Source: Bombella apis | Lineage (GTDB): Bacteria > Pseudomonadota > Alphaproteobacteria > Acetobacterales > Acetobacteraceae | Reading direction: 5' to 3' | DNA: 64,000 bases | NCBI RefSeq assembly: GCF_018221685.1 | Contig: NZ_JAGJTM010000005.1 | Coordinates: forward strand, 317,501 to 381,500 | In this document: piece after piece, positions 46,079 through 55,563 of the stretch | Layout: the number at the start of each line of letters is the position of its first letter | Numbering within the stretch: the first letter of the stretch is position 1 | The notes under the pieces: generated by a model | What the model was told of the DNA's origin: nothing | Seen by the model: the letters and a program-made list of their open reading frames with translations, nothing else | Database searches by the model: none | Made by a program: the position numbers and the translations under genes

Positions 46079-47509
46079 TCAGCGCCCAAGTTTGCGCAGC
46101 TTCACACCACTCATCAGCCGTTCTTCAATCTTGGCCAGAGACATGCCTTTGGTCTCCGGCACGTACAGATATGTCAGACCAATGAAAATGAAGTTCAGAA
46201 CGGCCAGAAGCCAGAACGTGCCAGAGGCCCCAAAGGCCTCCATCAGCGGCAGAAAGCTGACACTCACGCCCATATTGGCCAGCCAGTTCATCAGAGTAGA
46301 AGCGGACATGCCGAAATTGCGCCCCTGAATGGGCTGGATCTCTGCACACAGCACCCACATGAGCGGCCCCGCCGACATGGCATGACCAGCGCAGAAAACC
46401 ATCAGCACGAACACGGCGATCATCTGGGAAGCCTGCTCCGCCATACCCTCATGCAACAGGGCTGCAAGAGCCCCCATTGTCAGCGCCATGACGGCAAAAC
46501 CGACATAAAGAATGGGCTTGCGGCCCCAGCGGTCCACCAGACCAACCGCCACGAACGTGGCCAGCATGTTCACCAGCCCGATGATGGCCGTACACCAGAC
46601 CTGCGCATGTGTATCAAAATGGGCAGCCTGAAGAATCTTCGGAGCATAAAACATGACGATATTGATGCCCGCCAGCTGCTGCATGGCCTGAAGGCCAATA
46701 CCCAGCAGCACGGAACGACGGAAATTGCTGTTGCGCTTCAGCAGTGCCCACCCTTCCTGCTTCGTTTCCAGCTGCTGGCGGATGGCCTGAATCTCCTTGG
46801 CGGCCTCCAGCGGGTCATCCCGCAGGTCCAGCAGGATTCTCCGCGCCTCCTTGTGGCGGCCTTTCATCACCAGCCAGTGCGGACTGTAAGGCAGGAACAG
46901 AACCCCGATAAGAAACAGCGTTGCCGGGAAGGCTGCAAAAGCAAACATGCTCCGCCAGCTGCCACGATAGGAAAAATAGGCATCAGCCAGAAAAGCCACG
47001 AATATGCCGATCGTCAGCATAAGCTGGTAGGTGGAGATCATCGCACCACGGGTATCTTCACTGGCAATTTCAGAAAGATAGAGCGGCGCCGTAAAGGCGG
47101 ACAGCCCGATGGCATAGCCCATCACAACCCGGAAGGAGATCATGGAGACGACAGACCAGCTCAGGAAGCAGCCCAGTGCCCCAATCACGAACACTGCGGC
47201 CCCGCAGATCAACGCCCGCTTGCGCCCGACCTTCTGGGCCAGCTTGCTGGCACTCACCGAGCCAAGGGCCGCACCGGCCATCATGGCACTGACAACCCAT
47301 GAGAGCGCCAGTGTGGAAGGATGAAACTCCCGGGAAAACAGATCCAGCGCACCGGAAACCACGCCGATATCAATACCAGACATCAGCCCCGCAAGGGCCG
47401 CAACACCACCAATGACAAGAATCTTGAATTTCGTGGGATCGAAAAATGACGCATCGTCATCATCGCCTGTCCCTGGGGATACAGAACGGGGATCAACTTC
47501 ATCTACCAT
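46079..47509 (-). CDS. MFS sugar:H+ symporter (sugar porter family), copy 1
   Basis: A 476-residue, 12-helix transporter of the GalP/XylE type. Signatures are LAGLMSGIDIGVVSGAL in helix 1, GRKRALICGA in loop 2-3, RVVMGYAIGLSAFTAPLYLSEIA, LQAMQQLAGINIVMFYAP in helix 7 and the C-terminal YVPETKGMSLAKIEERLM. It is a tandem paralogue of the next gene, sharing the unusual end RLMSGVKLR. The ATG at 47509 is preferred over a 32-codon longer frame; GGGAGG lies 13 bases upstream. Confidence 0.93.
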   Translation of the reverse strand: MVDEVDPRSVSPGTGDDDDASFFDPTKFKILVIGGVAALAGLMSGIDIGVVSGALDLFSREFHPSTLALSWVVSAMMAGAALGSVSASKLAQKVGRKRALICGAAVFVIGALGCFLSWSVVSMISFRVVMGYAIGLSAFTAPLYLSEIASEDTRGAMISTYQLMLTIGIFVAFLADAYFSYRGSWRSMFAFAAFPATLFLIGVLFLPYSPHWLVMKGRHKEARRILLDLRDDPLEAAKEIQAIRQQLETKQEGWALLKRNSNFRRSVLLGIGLQAMQQLAGINIVMFYAPKILQAAHFDTHAQVWCTAIIGLVNMLATFVAVGLVDRWGRKPILYVGFAVMALTMGALAALLHEGMAEQASQMIAVFVLMVFCAGHAMSAGPLMWVLCAEIQPIQGRNFGMSASTLMNWLANMGVSVSFLPLMEAFGASGTFWLLAVLNFIFIGLTYLYVPETKGMSLAKIEERLMSGVKLRKLGR

Positions 47510-47624
47510 GTAAAGGGCGCAACCTCCCTGATGCAGACCAGCCCCACCAGCCAGACACGAAACCGGGCAGAAGAGACGGACTGTCCCTCCTGCCCGGCAG
47601 TGCATGAACAGGGCTGATCTTCAA

Positions 47625-49025
47625 TCAACTACCAAGATCACGCAATTTTACACCACTCATGAGGCGCTTCTCAATAGTTTCCAGCGAAACATCCTTTGTT
47701 TCTGGAACGAAGAGATAAAGTAACACGACACAGATGGCGTTGAATCCGGCAAACAGCCAGAAAGTATTGGGGCCGCCAATCAGCTCCAGCACACTGAGGA
47801 ATGTCGTGCCGATAAGAAGGTTGCTCAGCATGTTTGTCCCGGTAGAGATGGAGATGCCAAGGCTGCGCCCTGCGGCAGGCTGGATCTCCGAGCAGATGAC
47901 CCACATGAGCGGCCCGGCGGACATGGCGAACCCACCCACGAAGATGATGATCATGCCAAGAGCCAGAAGCTGAAGAGCAAGGGTCGTCGTCCCGTACCAC
48001 AGCAGGAAGGCAAGAATGGCCATGCTGGCTGCCATGCTGGCATACCCGGCATAGAGGATCGGCTTGCGGCCCCAGCGGTCGGAATAACCAACGGCCACAA
48101 ATGTCATCAGCACGTTCACAAGGCCGATCAGCGCCGTACACCACATCTGGGCCTCAAGGCTGAAATGGGCTGTCTCCAGAATACGCGGGGCGTAGTACAT
48201 GATGATGTTGATGCCAGCGAACTGCTGCATGACCATCAGCAACATGCCCAGTCCGAGGGAACGGCGGTAGTTGCTGTTGGTCCGCAGCAGCTTCCAGCCC
48301 TCTTCCTTGGTCTGCAACTGCTCGCCAATGGCCTTCAGCTCCTGCCGGGCCTGGGACGGCGCATCACGCAGCTTTGTCATCGTCTCCAGAGCCTCTTCCT
48401 CACGGCCCTTGAGCATCAGCCAGCGTGGGCTCTGCGGCAGGCAGAGGAAAATCACCAGAAACACGACAGCCGGCACGGCCTCTACCACCATCATGGAGCG
48501 CCATGCACCGGAGGGGGCGAACCAGCTGTTGGAGAAGAAGGCCAGGAAAATACCGATCGTCTTGAGCAGCTGGTACAGCGAGACCATGGCACCACGCTGT
48601 TCCGTCCGGGCTACCTCGGAAAGATAAAGTGGCGTGCAGAAGTCGGAAAGGCCCATGCCCATGCCCACCAGCACACGGCAGATGATCATCATGGTGATGG
48701 ACTGGGAAGCCGCACAGCCAGCCGCCCCTATGGAGAAGAAAGCCGCAGCGGTCGTCAGCGTGTATTTGCGGCCCAGACGCTGGGTCAGCTGTCCCCCTGT
48801 CAGGGCGCCAATCGTGGCGCCGACAAGCATACCCCCAACAATCCACTCCAGCGCCACGGTGGAGGCATGGAACTCGATACCAAACGGCCTCAGCACACCG
48901 GAAATTACCCCGATGTCCATACCGCACATCAGCCCCGCCAAAGAGGCAAGAATGCAGATGAAAAGCACTCTCCGCCTAGCAGCGGGATCCACAGCAGACC
49001 GTGGAGATTCAGCTGTCCCGTTCAT
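47625..49025 (-). CDS. MFS sugar:H+ symporter (sugar porter family), copy 2
   Basis: A 466-residue paralogue of copy 1, lying upstream on the same strand with a 115-bp gap. It shows LAGLMCGMDIGVISGVL, GRKYTLTTAA, MVMQQFAGINIIMYYAP and YLFVPETKDVSLETIEKRLM. The stretch after helix 6 (EEGWKLLRTNSNYRRSLGLG) is nearly the same in both, which shows a tandem duplication followed by divergence, probably in substrate range or affinity. There is no adjacent sugar-metabolism gene. Confidence 0.93.
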   Translation of the reverse strand: MNGTAESPRSAVDPAARRRVLFICILASLAGLMCGMDIGVISGVLRPFGIEFHASTVALEWIVGGMLVGATIGALTGGQLTQRLGRKYTLTTAAAFFSIGAAGCAASQSITMMIICRVLVGMGMGLSDFCTPLYLSEVARTEQRGAMVSLYQLLKTIGIFLAFFSNSWFAPSGAWRSMMVVEAVPAVVFLVIFLCLPQSPRWLMLKGREEEALETMTKLRDAPSQARQELKAIGEQLQTKEEGWKLLRTNSNYRRSLGLGMLLMVMQQFAGINIIMYYAPRILETAHFSLEAQMWCTALIGLVNVLMTFVAVGYSDRWGRKPILYAGYASMAASMAILAFLLWYGTTTLALQLLALGMIIIFVGGFAMSAGPLMWVICSEIQPAAGRSLGISISTGTNMLSNLLIGTTFLSVLELIGGPNTFWLFAGFNAICVVLLYLFVPETKDVSLETIEKRLMSGVKLRDLGS

Positions 49026-49216
49026 AACAATCGGACCTTTATTACTGGAGGGAAAACTCCCTGAAGAGAATCTTCCATATCATAAAAAACAATTTAACCT
49101 ACGCACCATGACTGACCACAGGATCACAGTTCTGAGAGGTCGCATAACTCCCTGATCTACCTGATCTTTCAGAAAGACAAACCATATGTCTGCATGGCAG
49201 GAAAACAGGGCAGGCC

Positions 49217-49760
49217 TTAATTTTCCCTTACCTTCCTTTCTCCGGCGCAACGGGCACAGACTCCCTCAATCTCCACCGTGGCGGCCTCAGCCCGAAACCC
49301 CTGCCCCCGGGCAGACTGCAACAGCACCGCCGCCACAACATCCTGCTCCAGCTCCTGCACCTGACCACAGCTCCGACAGATCAGGAACTGGGCCCTATGG
49401 GCACCCCACGCACCATGGGACGTGCAATGCTCTTCACAGTCCAGCCGGTGATGACAGCCCACAAAGGCGCTCTATCCGGTGGATCAGCCCCTGCTCCAGC
49501 AGAAAATCCAGAGCCCGATAGACGGTCGGCGGCACGGCCCTCGGCTGATAGGCCCGCAAAAGGGAAAGAATATCGTAAGCGCCCAGCGGTCTGGTTTCCG
49601 AAAGAACAAGTCCCAGAACCAGGCGGCGGACCGGGGTCAGTTTCTGCCCGTGATGTCGGCACCAGTGAGTGGCCTCTTCCAGCCGGGCCATGACATCCCG
49701 GCTGAACGCCGGCCCGCCCGGTTCCTCCATCCTGTCCGGCTTCCCATGCGCCGCCTTCAT
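49217..49760 (-). pseudogene. zur: Zur/Fur-family regulator interrupted by a frameshift
   Basis: Two adjacent frames together make a complete Zur-like zinc regulator. Frame 1 (from ATG 49760) gives the winged helix: HHGQKLTPVRRLVLGLVL, PLGAYDILSLLRAY, TVYRALDFLLEQGLIHRIER, then runs into a stop at 49434. The next frame continues with FVGCHHRLDCEEHC, FLICRSCGQVQEL and CARCAGE, the dimerisation domain with both CxxC zinc sites. The shift is at about 49466 in GAGCGCCTTTGTG; family members have two to three extra residues here (R-L-x-A-F). The start overlaps the rapZ stop (ATGA). It is either a real pseudogene, a recoded gene or a sequencing error. Confidence 0.8.
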
Positions 49761-50695
49761 GCCGTACCATCCAATGGTGGCACGGCCCAGCGGCATGAGG
49801 CCAGTCCGTTGCGGGCCAGCTCCCGATGCAACACCATCACCGGGGCCCGAAGCTCCCCGATCATCGGGTCGGCTGCCAGGTCCTGTGCCAACGCCTCCAC
49901 GACCGTGACGGAACGATGCCGCCCCCCGCTACAGCCAACAGCAATGGTGACGTATTTTTTCCCTTCCTGCGCAAAACGGGGCAACACGGTCTGCACCAGC
50001 CCCAATACATGGCTGTAAAAAGGCTGGTAGAACGGATCCGCCTTCACATACTTCGCCACGCTGGCCTCCAGCCCCGTATGGGGCCGCAGCTCCTCATCAT
50101 AATGCGGATTTCTCAGGAAACGGGCATCCAGCACGATATCTGCCTCCCGCGGCAGACCTGCCGGATAGGCAAAAGACATGAGTGCCACGGACAGCATGGT
50201 CCCAACCCCGGCACTGAAACGGGCCTCGATCATCTGGCGCAGGTCCGGCAGGGGCAGGTCACTGGTATCTATCACGAAATCAGCCACGGCCCGCAGCGGT
50301 TCCAGCAGTCCGGCCTCCTGCTCCAGCGCAGGGCGCAGGCCACCTTCCCCGGCGAGAGGATGGCGCCGCCTTGTGGCGGTGAACCGGCGCAGCAGGACAT
50401 CATAATCCGCCGTGGCAAAAACCAGCTGAGCCGAGCAGTCTGGTTCACGACGGGCCAGTGTCAGAAAATCCACGATCCGATGGGCATCAAACCCCCGGCT
50501 GCGCACGTCCACCCCGATGGCCAGACGGGACCCTGTCCGGGTAATCAGCGCCTCAAACAGGTCCAGCGGCGGATTGTCCACCACCTCGTAATCAAGGTCT
50601 TCCAGCATATGAAGGATGGAGGCCTTCCCGGCGCCGGAAAGACCCGTCACCAGAACAATACCCCGTGAAGACCGGCCCTGCATCCTCATACCCAT
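49757..50695 (-). CDS. rapZ: RNase adapter / nucleotide-binding protein RapZ
   Basis: A 312-residue P-loop protein; in enterobacteria it controls GlmS through small RNAs and RNase E. The family pattern is present: VLVTGLSGAGKASILHMLEDLDYE, VDNPPLDLFEALI, GVDVRSRGFD, FATADYDVLLRRFTATRRRHPL, and the C-terminal VAVGCSGGRHRSV. In the P-loop the usual Ser/Thr after Lys is Ala (GKA). It follows chvG after 90 bp with no hprK between, and it couples to the broken zur downstream. Confidence 0.93.
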   Translation of the reverse strand: MGMRMQGRSSRGIVLVTGLSGAGKASILHMLEDLDYEVVDNPPLDLFEALITRTGSRLAIGVDVRSRGFDAHRIVDFLTLARREPDCSAQLVFATADYDVLLRRFTATRRRHPLAGEGGLRPALEQEAGLLEPLRAVADFVIDTSDLPLPDLRQMIEARFSAGVGTMLSVALMSFAYPAGLPREADIVLDARFLRNPHYDEELRPHTGLEASVAKYVKADPFYQPFYSHVLGLVQTVLPRFAQEGKKYVTIAVGCSGGRHRSVTVVEALAQDLAADPMIGELRAPVMVLHRELARNGLASCRWAVPPLDGTA

Positions 50696-50785
50696 GACCT
50701 GTTTCCCTGCATCACGCTGGCGGAACTGCCAGCGCAGTGGAGCATATCACAGTCTCCAACCCACAAGAAACAGACCCCCGCCTGC

Positions 50786-52534
50786 CTACTCCGGAACAGG
50801 CGGAAGTGCCGCAGCCGTAAAGCGGGGCAAACGGATGACAAAGCGGGCCCCACAGATGCGGCTCTGCTGGGTTTCCGGATCCAGCTCTTCCCGGTTCTCT
50901 GCGTGCAGGGTTCCCTCGAAGGCCAGAATGATCTGCCGGCTGATAGCCAGCCCCAGGCCGGAATGCTTCCCGAAATTCTCCCCGGGGGGACGTTCCGAGT
51001 AAAAGCGCTCAAATATGCTGTCCAGCTTTGCAGGCGGTATGCCAGGCCCGTCATCCTCCACGGCAATCTCTATGGTCGGGCCACCGGGGTAGATGGTGCC
51101 ATCTTCGGCCAGCTTCGGCGGCCCCTTCATGACACGGACAGCAAGCCGGATGATACCATCCGGCGGGGAAAAGGACTTCGCATTGCCGATCAGATTATGC
51201 AGGACCTGGACAAGCCCATCCCGCCCGACCATCACATTGAGGGGTTCTTCCCCTTCCGGAATGGACAGCACCAGCCTGGCAGCATGCTCCTTGCGGGTGG
51301 CCTGGTTCACCTCGACAAACAGCTCCAGCAGCGCCACGACATCAACCACCACACGCCCGCCCCGCTTGAGCTCTCCCTCAACCCGGCTGGCAAAGGAAAT
51401 GTCCGCTATCAGCCGTTCCAGCCGCTGGACATCCCGCCCAAGGATACCAAGCAGCCGGTCCCGGGCCTGAACATCCGCAATGCGGGGCAGGGTATCCAGA
51501 GCCGAGCGGATGGAAGACAGAGGATTCTTCAGCTCATGGCTGACTTCCGATGCAAAACGTTCCACATCATCCATTCTGGCCCACAGGGCCAGTGCACTCT
51601 CACGCAGGGTCCGGGCGAGTTCACCAATCTCATCCCGGCGGCTGAGCAGAGCATAGGGCAGACCATCCACCCGCCCCTGCCCGGGCTCACGCATCTCCCG
51701 TGACCGCACGACAAGGCGACGCAAGGGCCGGGACAGTGTCATCGCAAAATACCACGACAGCAGGACGGCAGCTCCCATGCTCATCAGCATCATGATGACG
51801 ATGACCCATCGCACCTTGATGATGGCCCGATCGATATCCGCATTGTGACGGGTCAGCTGAAGGACGCCGACCGTCTCCCCATTCACCACGACAGGCGCCA
51901 CAACGGTCATGACCAGCTCATGCTGGGAAGTCTGCCGAATATAGGGTGGCAGGTCCTCCCGGGCACTGAGATGGACATCCTCACCCGTATCCTGCCCGAA
52001 ATTCTGTGATGTCGTCGAATTGTCCAGAGGGACATCCCCCTCTCTGGTCCTGAGAGGAATCAGGGACAGGACCCAGCCATAAATACGGTCAACCACATTG
52101 ACATTCGGCTGCCAGCGGGTGCCGGATGCCGACAGACCGCCGCCCACGGCGCTTTCTGTCAACAAGGACCCGTTGGGCGCATAAAGCCGAATTTGCGCAT
52201 TGCGGCTGAAACGGATCATGTCATCCAGAAAAAGGTGGGCCACCTTCGTATCCAGCTCGACCTCCCCGCTTTCAGGATCGACCTTCTGCGCCTGCTGGAG
52301 AACAGAGGCATAAATGCGGGCCTGCTCCCGCAGGCTATCCACACTGTCATTCAGCAGCGTGTTGCGTACCTCATTGATGGAAAGAAGCAGCCCCCCCATG
52401 AACAGCAGCGGCAGAAAATTGACCAGCAGAAGCCGGCTCGTCAGCGGCGAAACCCAGCGCCGCAGCCGCACGGCACGCAGATACTCCCAGGTGCTCCGCA
52501 GGGGGCTTATCAGCTCGTCATGCCCGGTAATCAT
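50786..52534 (-). CDS. chvG: ChvG/ExoS-type sensor histidine kinase
   Basis: A 582-residue kinase sensing acid or envelope stress together with ChvI. Two transmembrane helices (about 33-53 and 245-265) bracket a periplasmic sensor domain. HAMP and a DHp with ASEVSHELKNPLSSIRSAL (His in the H box), then N-box NLIGNAKSFSPP, G1 DDGPGIPP, F FERFYSERP and G2 GLGLAISRQI follow. Its start is about 59 bp after chvI. Confidence 0.94.
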   Translation of the reverse strand: MITGHDELISPLRSTWEYLRAVRLRRWVSPLTSRLLLVNFLPLLFMGGLLLSINEVRNTLLNDSVDSLREQARIYASVLQQAQKVDPESGEVELDTKVAHLFLDDMIRFSRNAQIRLYAPNGSLLTESAVGGGLSASGTRWQPNVNVVDRIYGWVLSLIPLRTREGDVPLDNSTTSQNFGQDTGEDVHLSAREDLPPYIRQTSQHELVMTVVAPVVVNGETVGVLQLTRHNADIDRAIIKVRWVIVIMMLMSMGAAVLLSWYFAMTLSRPLRRLVVRSREMREPGQGRVDGLPYALLSRRDEIGELARTLRESALALWARMDDVERFASEVSHELKNPLSSIRSALDTLPRIADVQARDRLLGILGRDVQRLERLIADISFASRVEGELKRGGRVVVDVVALLELFVEVNQATRKEHAARLVLSIPEGEEPLNVMVGRDGLVQVLHNLIGNAKSFSPPDGIIRLAVRVMKGPPKLAEDGTIYPGGPTIEIAVEDDGPGIPPAKLDSIFERFYSERPPGENFGKHSGLGLAISRQIILAFEGTLHAENREELDPETQQSRICGARFVIRLPRFTAAALPPVPE

Positions 52535-52593
52535 GACGGAACCCTGCCAGTGCCGACAGACATGATCTCTCCAGGGCAGGCCATAGGATCACC

Positions 52594-53370
52594 TCACTCC
52601 CGATAGCGGTACCCGACACCGTAAAGGGTCTCGATATGATTGAAACATTCATCCACCCGACGGAACTTCTTGCGGACCCGTTTGATGTGACTGTCGATCG
52701 TACGGTCATCAACATAAATGCTGTCCCCATAAGCCGCATCAATCAGCTGGTCGCGGGATTTCACCAGCCCCGGACGCACGACAAGTGCCTTGACGAGCAG
52801 AAACTCGGTAACTGTCAGCGCCACCTCCTGACCATCCCAGAGGCACTGGTGCCGGGCTTCATCCAGCGCCAGCGCACCGCGGACCAGGATGCTGCTGCTT
52901 GCCCCAGCCTCCCCCGTGATTTCCGCCTGACTGACCTCATGCCGGCGCAGCAGGGCACGGATCCGCTCCACCAGCAGGCGAACAGAAAAAGGCTTGGTAA
53001 TATAATCATCCGCCCCCAGGCGCAGCCCCATGAGCTGGTCCATCTCTTCATCCTTGGAGGTCAGGAAAATGACAGGCAGGCTGCTCGAACGCATGCGCAG
53101 CCGACGCAGAAGCTCCATCCCGTCCATGCGGGGCATCTTGACATCCAGCACCGCCAGGGATGTCGAGCGGGACAGGATACCCTGCAGGGCACTTTCCCCA
53201 TCCGTATAGACATGAACCGTGAAACCCTCGGCCTCCAGCGTCATCTGAACAGATGTCAGAATGTTCCGGTCATCATCCACTAGGGCAATGACCGGAACCT
53301 GCTGGGCCTTGGAACCATGTTTCTCTTCCGTGTGAGACGGAACCACGGGAGGGAAAGTGGTCTTCTTCAT
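52594..53370 (-). CDS. chvI: ChvI-type response regulator (OmpR family)
   Basis: A 258-residue DNA-binding regulator paired with ChvG. The receiver has the acidic pair in VDDDRN, phospho-acceptor Asp76 (AVLDVKMP), Thr in FLTSKD and Lys in YITKPF. The winged-helix domain (about 155-255) ends [16 protein letters not shown] and [12 protein letters not shown]. There is an N-terminal extension of about 25 residues. The ATG at 53370 has CAGGAG five bases upstream, so the longer frame is not used. Confidence 0.95.
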   Translation of the reverse strand: MKKTTFPPVVPSHTEEKHGSKAQQVPVIALVDDDRNILTSVQMTLEAEGFTVHVYTDGESALQGILSRSTSLAVLDVKMPRMDGMELLRRLRMRSSSLPVIFLTSKDEEMDQLMGLRLGADDYITKPFSVRLLVERIRALLRRHEVSQAEITGEAGASSSILVRGALALDEARHQCLWDGQEVALTVTEFLLVKALVVRPGLVKSRDQLIDAAYGDSIYVDDRTIDSHIKRVRKKFRRVDECFNHIETLYGVGYRYRE

Positions 53371-53737
53371 GCAAACTCCTGTGCCTTGCAACATAACAAG
53401 CAACAAAAAAATCTCAACACAAAGTTAAGACTGTTTACAGCAAATATTAACAGGAAGACGACTGCCAACACATGCCACTATTCTGACAACATTATACATT
53501 GAATCCCGGTAATTCCGCCAGCCCATTATGTAAATTGTGTTTTTTTACGCTACCATCCAAAATTCAGCGCCACCCTTCCCCAGCACTACCTCCCCCCTTG
53601 CTTTTGCCGCATGGGACACTATCTCCTAGAGGCACGAAAGGAGCGCATCCTGCCGCTGCAATCACGAAAACCCGAAAGGGCATAGTGAGTCGAGTCCGCA
53701 GGAAATGTGCTCACGAAGACGGAAACAGGGTCACGAT
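53371..53737. other. 367-bp divergent region between chvI and grpE
   Basis: No gene is visible. The chvI side (53371-53530) is AT-rich and must hold the chvI promoter; the grpE side contains the heat-shock-like promoter at 53596-53624 and a roughly 105-base leader. Confidence 0.5.
53596..53624 (+). promoter_or_regulatory. Candidate heat-shock (sigma32/RpoH) promoter for grpE
   Basis: CCTTGC, a 17-base spacer, then CTATCT. This fits the alphaproteobacterial RpoH pattern (CTTG at -35, a C/T-rich CTAT-type -10) better than sigma70, and the downstream gene is a heat-shock gene. Confidence 0.5.
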
Positions 53738-54376
53738 ATGACAGAACAGACTTCTCATACCGACATGCCACAGACCGATACCACACAGCACGAAGCCCAG
53801 CCGCACAACACGGCATCCCAGGCCGAGGCGCATGAGGCTCACGCTACGGAAGAACAGGCCGGGACCGGCACTGCCGAGGAGCGCATTGCCGCCCTTGAAG
53901 AGAAACTGGCTGAGATGGAAGACCGCTGGAAGCGCTCCGAAGCGGACAACCAGAATCTCCGTGCCCGCCACAAGCGCGAGATTGAAGACACCCGCCATTA
54001 CGCCGTTCAGAAATTCGCCCGTGATGTCGTCGAAGCCGCCGAGAACCTGCACCGTGGCCTGTCCGCCCTGCCCCCGCATGAAGAGGGCGAGGATGCCCTG
54101 ATCACCCGCCTGCGGGAAGGATTCGAAGGGACAGAGCGCTCCTTCCTCTCCATTCTGGAACGGAATGGCATCACCAGACTGGACCCGACACACGGACCAT
54201 TTGATGCCAACCTGCATCAGGCCATGCAGGAGCAGGAAGTCGACCACCTTCCGCCCAACCATGTCGTGCAGGCATGGACGCCAACATGGATGCTGAAAGA
54301 CCGCCTGCTGAAGCCAGCCATGGTCATCGTCTCCAACGCTTCCTCAACGGGTCAGCCTCCCGAAAAGAAGGACTGA
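53738..54376 (+). CDS. grpE: GrpE, nucleotide exchange factor of DnaK
   Basis: A 212-residue dimeric co-chaperone. An acidic, His/Gln/Thr-rich N-terminal tail (1-45) leads into a long coiled coil (ERIAALEEKLAEMEDRWKRSEADN and on), then the four-helix and beta-wing part with the GrpE signature (GITRLDPTHGPFDANLHQAMQE, and VVQAWTPTWMLKDRLLKPAMVIVS). The start at 53738 follows an AGGG; an ATG 11 codons upstream lacks one. dnaK and hrcA are not adjacent. Confidence 0.96.
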   Translation: MTEQTSHTDMPQTDTTQHEAQPHNTASQAEAHEAHATEEQAGTGTAEERIAALEEKLAEMEDRWKRSEADNQNLRARHKREIEDTRHYAVQKFARDVVEAAENLHRGLSALPPHEEGEDALITRLREGFEGTERSFLSILERNGITRLDPTHGPFDANLHQAMQEQEVDHLPPNHVVQAWTPTWMLKDRLLKPAMVIVSNASSTGQPPEKKD

Positions 54377-54402
54377 TTCCCGGAACGATCACCCGGAGCC
54401 TC

Positions 54403-55362
54403 ATGCCGCAGAAGATACTGATCATCCGTCATGGTGCTCTGGGAGATCTCTTTCAGGCGTTTGGAGCCTTTGCCTCCATCCGTCATGCTTTCCCCCACGA
54501 CCATGTCACTCTCCTGACAGCCAGTCCCTATCATGATCTGGCCTCGTGCTGCCCGTGGTTCGATGCCATCGCCACAGATGACCGGCCTCCCTTCACCAAT
54601 CTGCGCCACTGGCTGAAAATCCGCCACATCCTGCGACAGATGGACATGGTGTTTGACCTCCAGAATTCCGGCCGGACAGCCCGCTATTTCCATCTTGTCC
54701 GCCCCGGCACTGTTTGGTCCGGCCAGAACAGGCGGGCCAGCCTGCCCCACCTCAATCCACAAGCCCGCCAGATGCACACGCTCGTGCGGCAGGCCGATCA
54801 GCTCCGGGCGGCTGGACTCCCTTCCCTGCCCCGTACCGTCCCGGAATTTCTCAAGAACCGAGGCCCATACCTGCCCGCCCCCTATGCCGTGCTCGTGCCC
54901 GGGGCCGCACCACACCGCCCGGCGAAACGCTGGCCTGCCCTCCATTTTGCCACGCTGGCACAGGCTCTCGACACGTGGGGCTGCCAGCCCGTCATCATCG
55001 GCAGTACGGCGGACCGCCCACTGGCAGACATCATCCGCTCCCGGGTTCCGCAGGCACTGGACCTGACAGGACGGACGGACCTTCCCGCTCTGGCCGGGCT
55101 GCTCCACCGTGCCCTGCTCTGCATAGGCAATGACACCGGCCCGCTGCACATGGCCGCCACGATGGACTGCCCAACCCTGACCCTCTTTTCCGCCGACAGT
55201 GACCCGAGACGCTGTGCCCCCCTCAGCATCACGCCCGGGCAGAGCCGGGTACTGGACTGCCCCGACCTCTCCACCCTGCACCCGGAACGGGTTCTCAGAC
55301 TGCTGGAAGACTGGGGCCGACCCCTCATGCAGGCCCGCCTGACGCTTCAGAGGCATGGTTGA
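54403..55362 (+). CDS. Heptosyltransferase-like glycosyltransferase (GT9)
   Basis: A 319-residue GT-B protein. The N-terminal MPQKILIIRHGALGDLFQAF is the ADP-heptose transferase signature, and the C-terminal LLCIGNDTGPLHMAATMDCPTL is the donor-site motif with the typical NDTGP. It probably adds a heptose or related sugar to the LPS core. The start at 54403 has GGAG four bases upstream and lies 26 bp after grpE, so it may be read through from grpE. Confidence 0.88.
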   Translation: MPQKILIIRHGALGDLFQAFGAFASIRHAFPHDHVTLLTASPYHDLASCCPWFDAIATDDRPPFTNLRHWLKIRHILRQMDMVFDLQNSGRTARYFHLVRPGTVWSGQNRRASLPHLNPQARQMHTLVRQADQLRAAGLPSLPRTVPEFLKNRGPYLPAPYAVLVPGAAPHRPAKRWPALHFATLAQALDTWGCQPVIIGSTADRPLADIIRSRVPQALDLTGRTDLPALAGLLHRALLCIGNDTGPLHMAATMDCPTLTLFSADSDPRRCAPLSITPGQSRVLDCPDLSTLHPERVLRLLEDWGRPLMQARLTLQRHG

Positions 55363-55563
55363 TCGACAAAACGTGACCAGCCGACCCTGCCCCGAAAACT
55401 GGCAGGAACCGGCAAAAAACCGCCCTTCCTCCATCTGGCTGCATATTAGGGCTTGCAGGACAGCGCCATAAAAGGCCATTTTCGCCCCCATCTCTGTCTG
55501 CTGCGCCTTTCCTTTCATACAAGGGCAGCATCCTCTTCTGACCAACAACCAAGGAGTTCCTCC

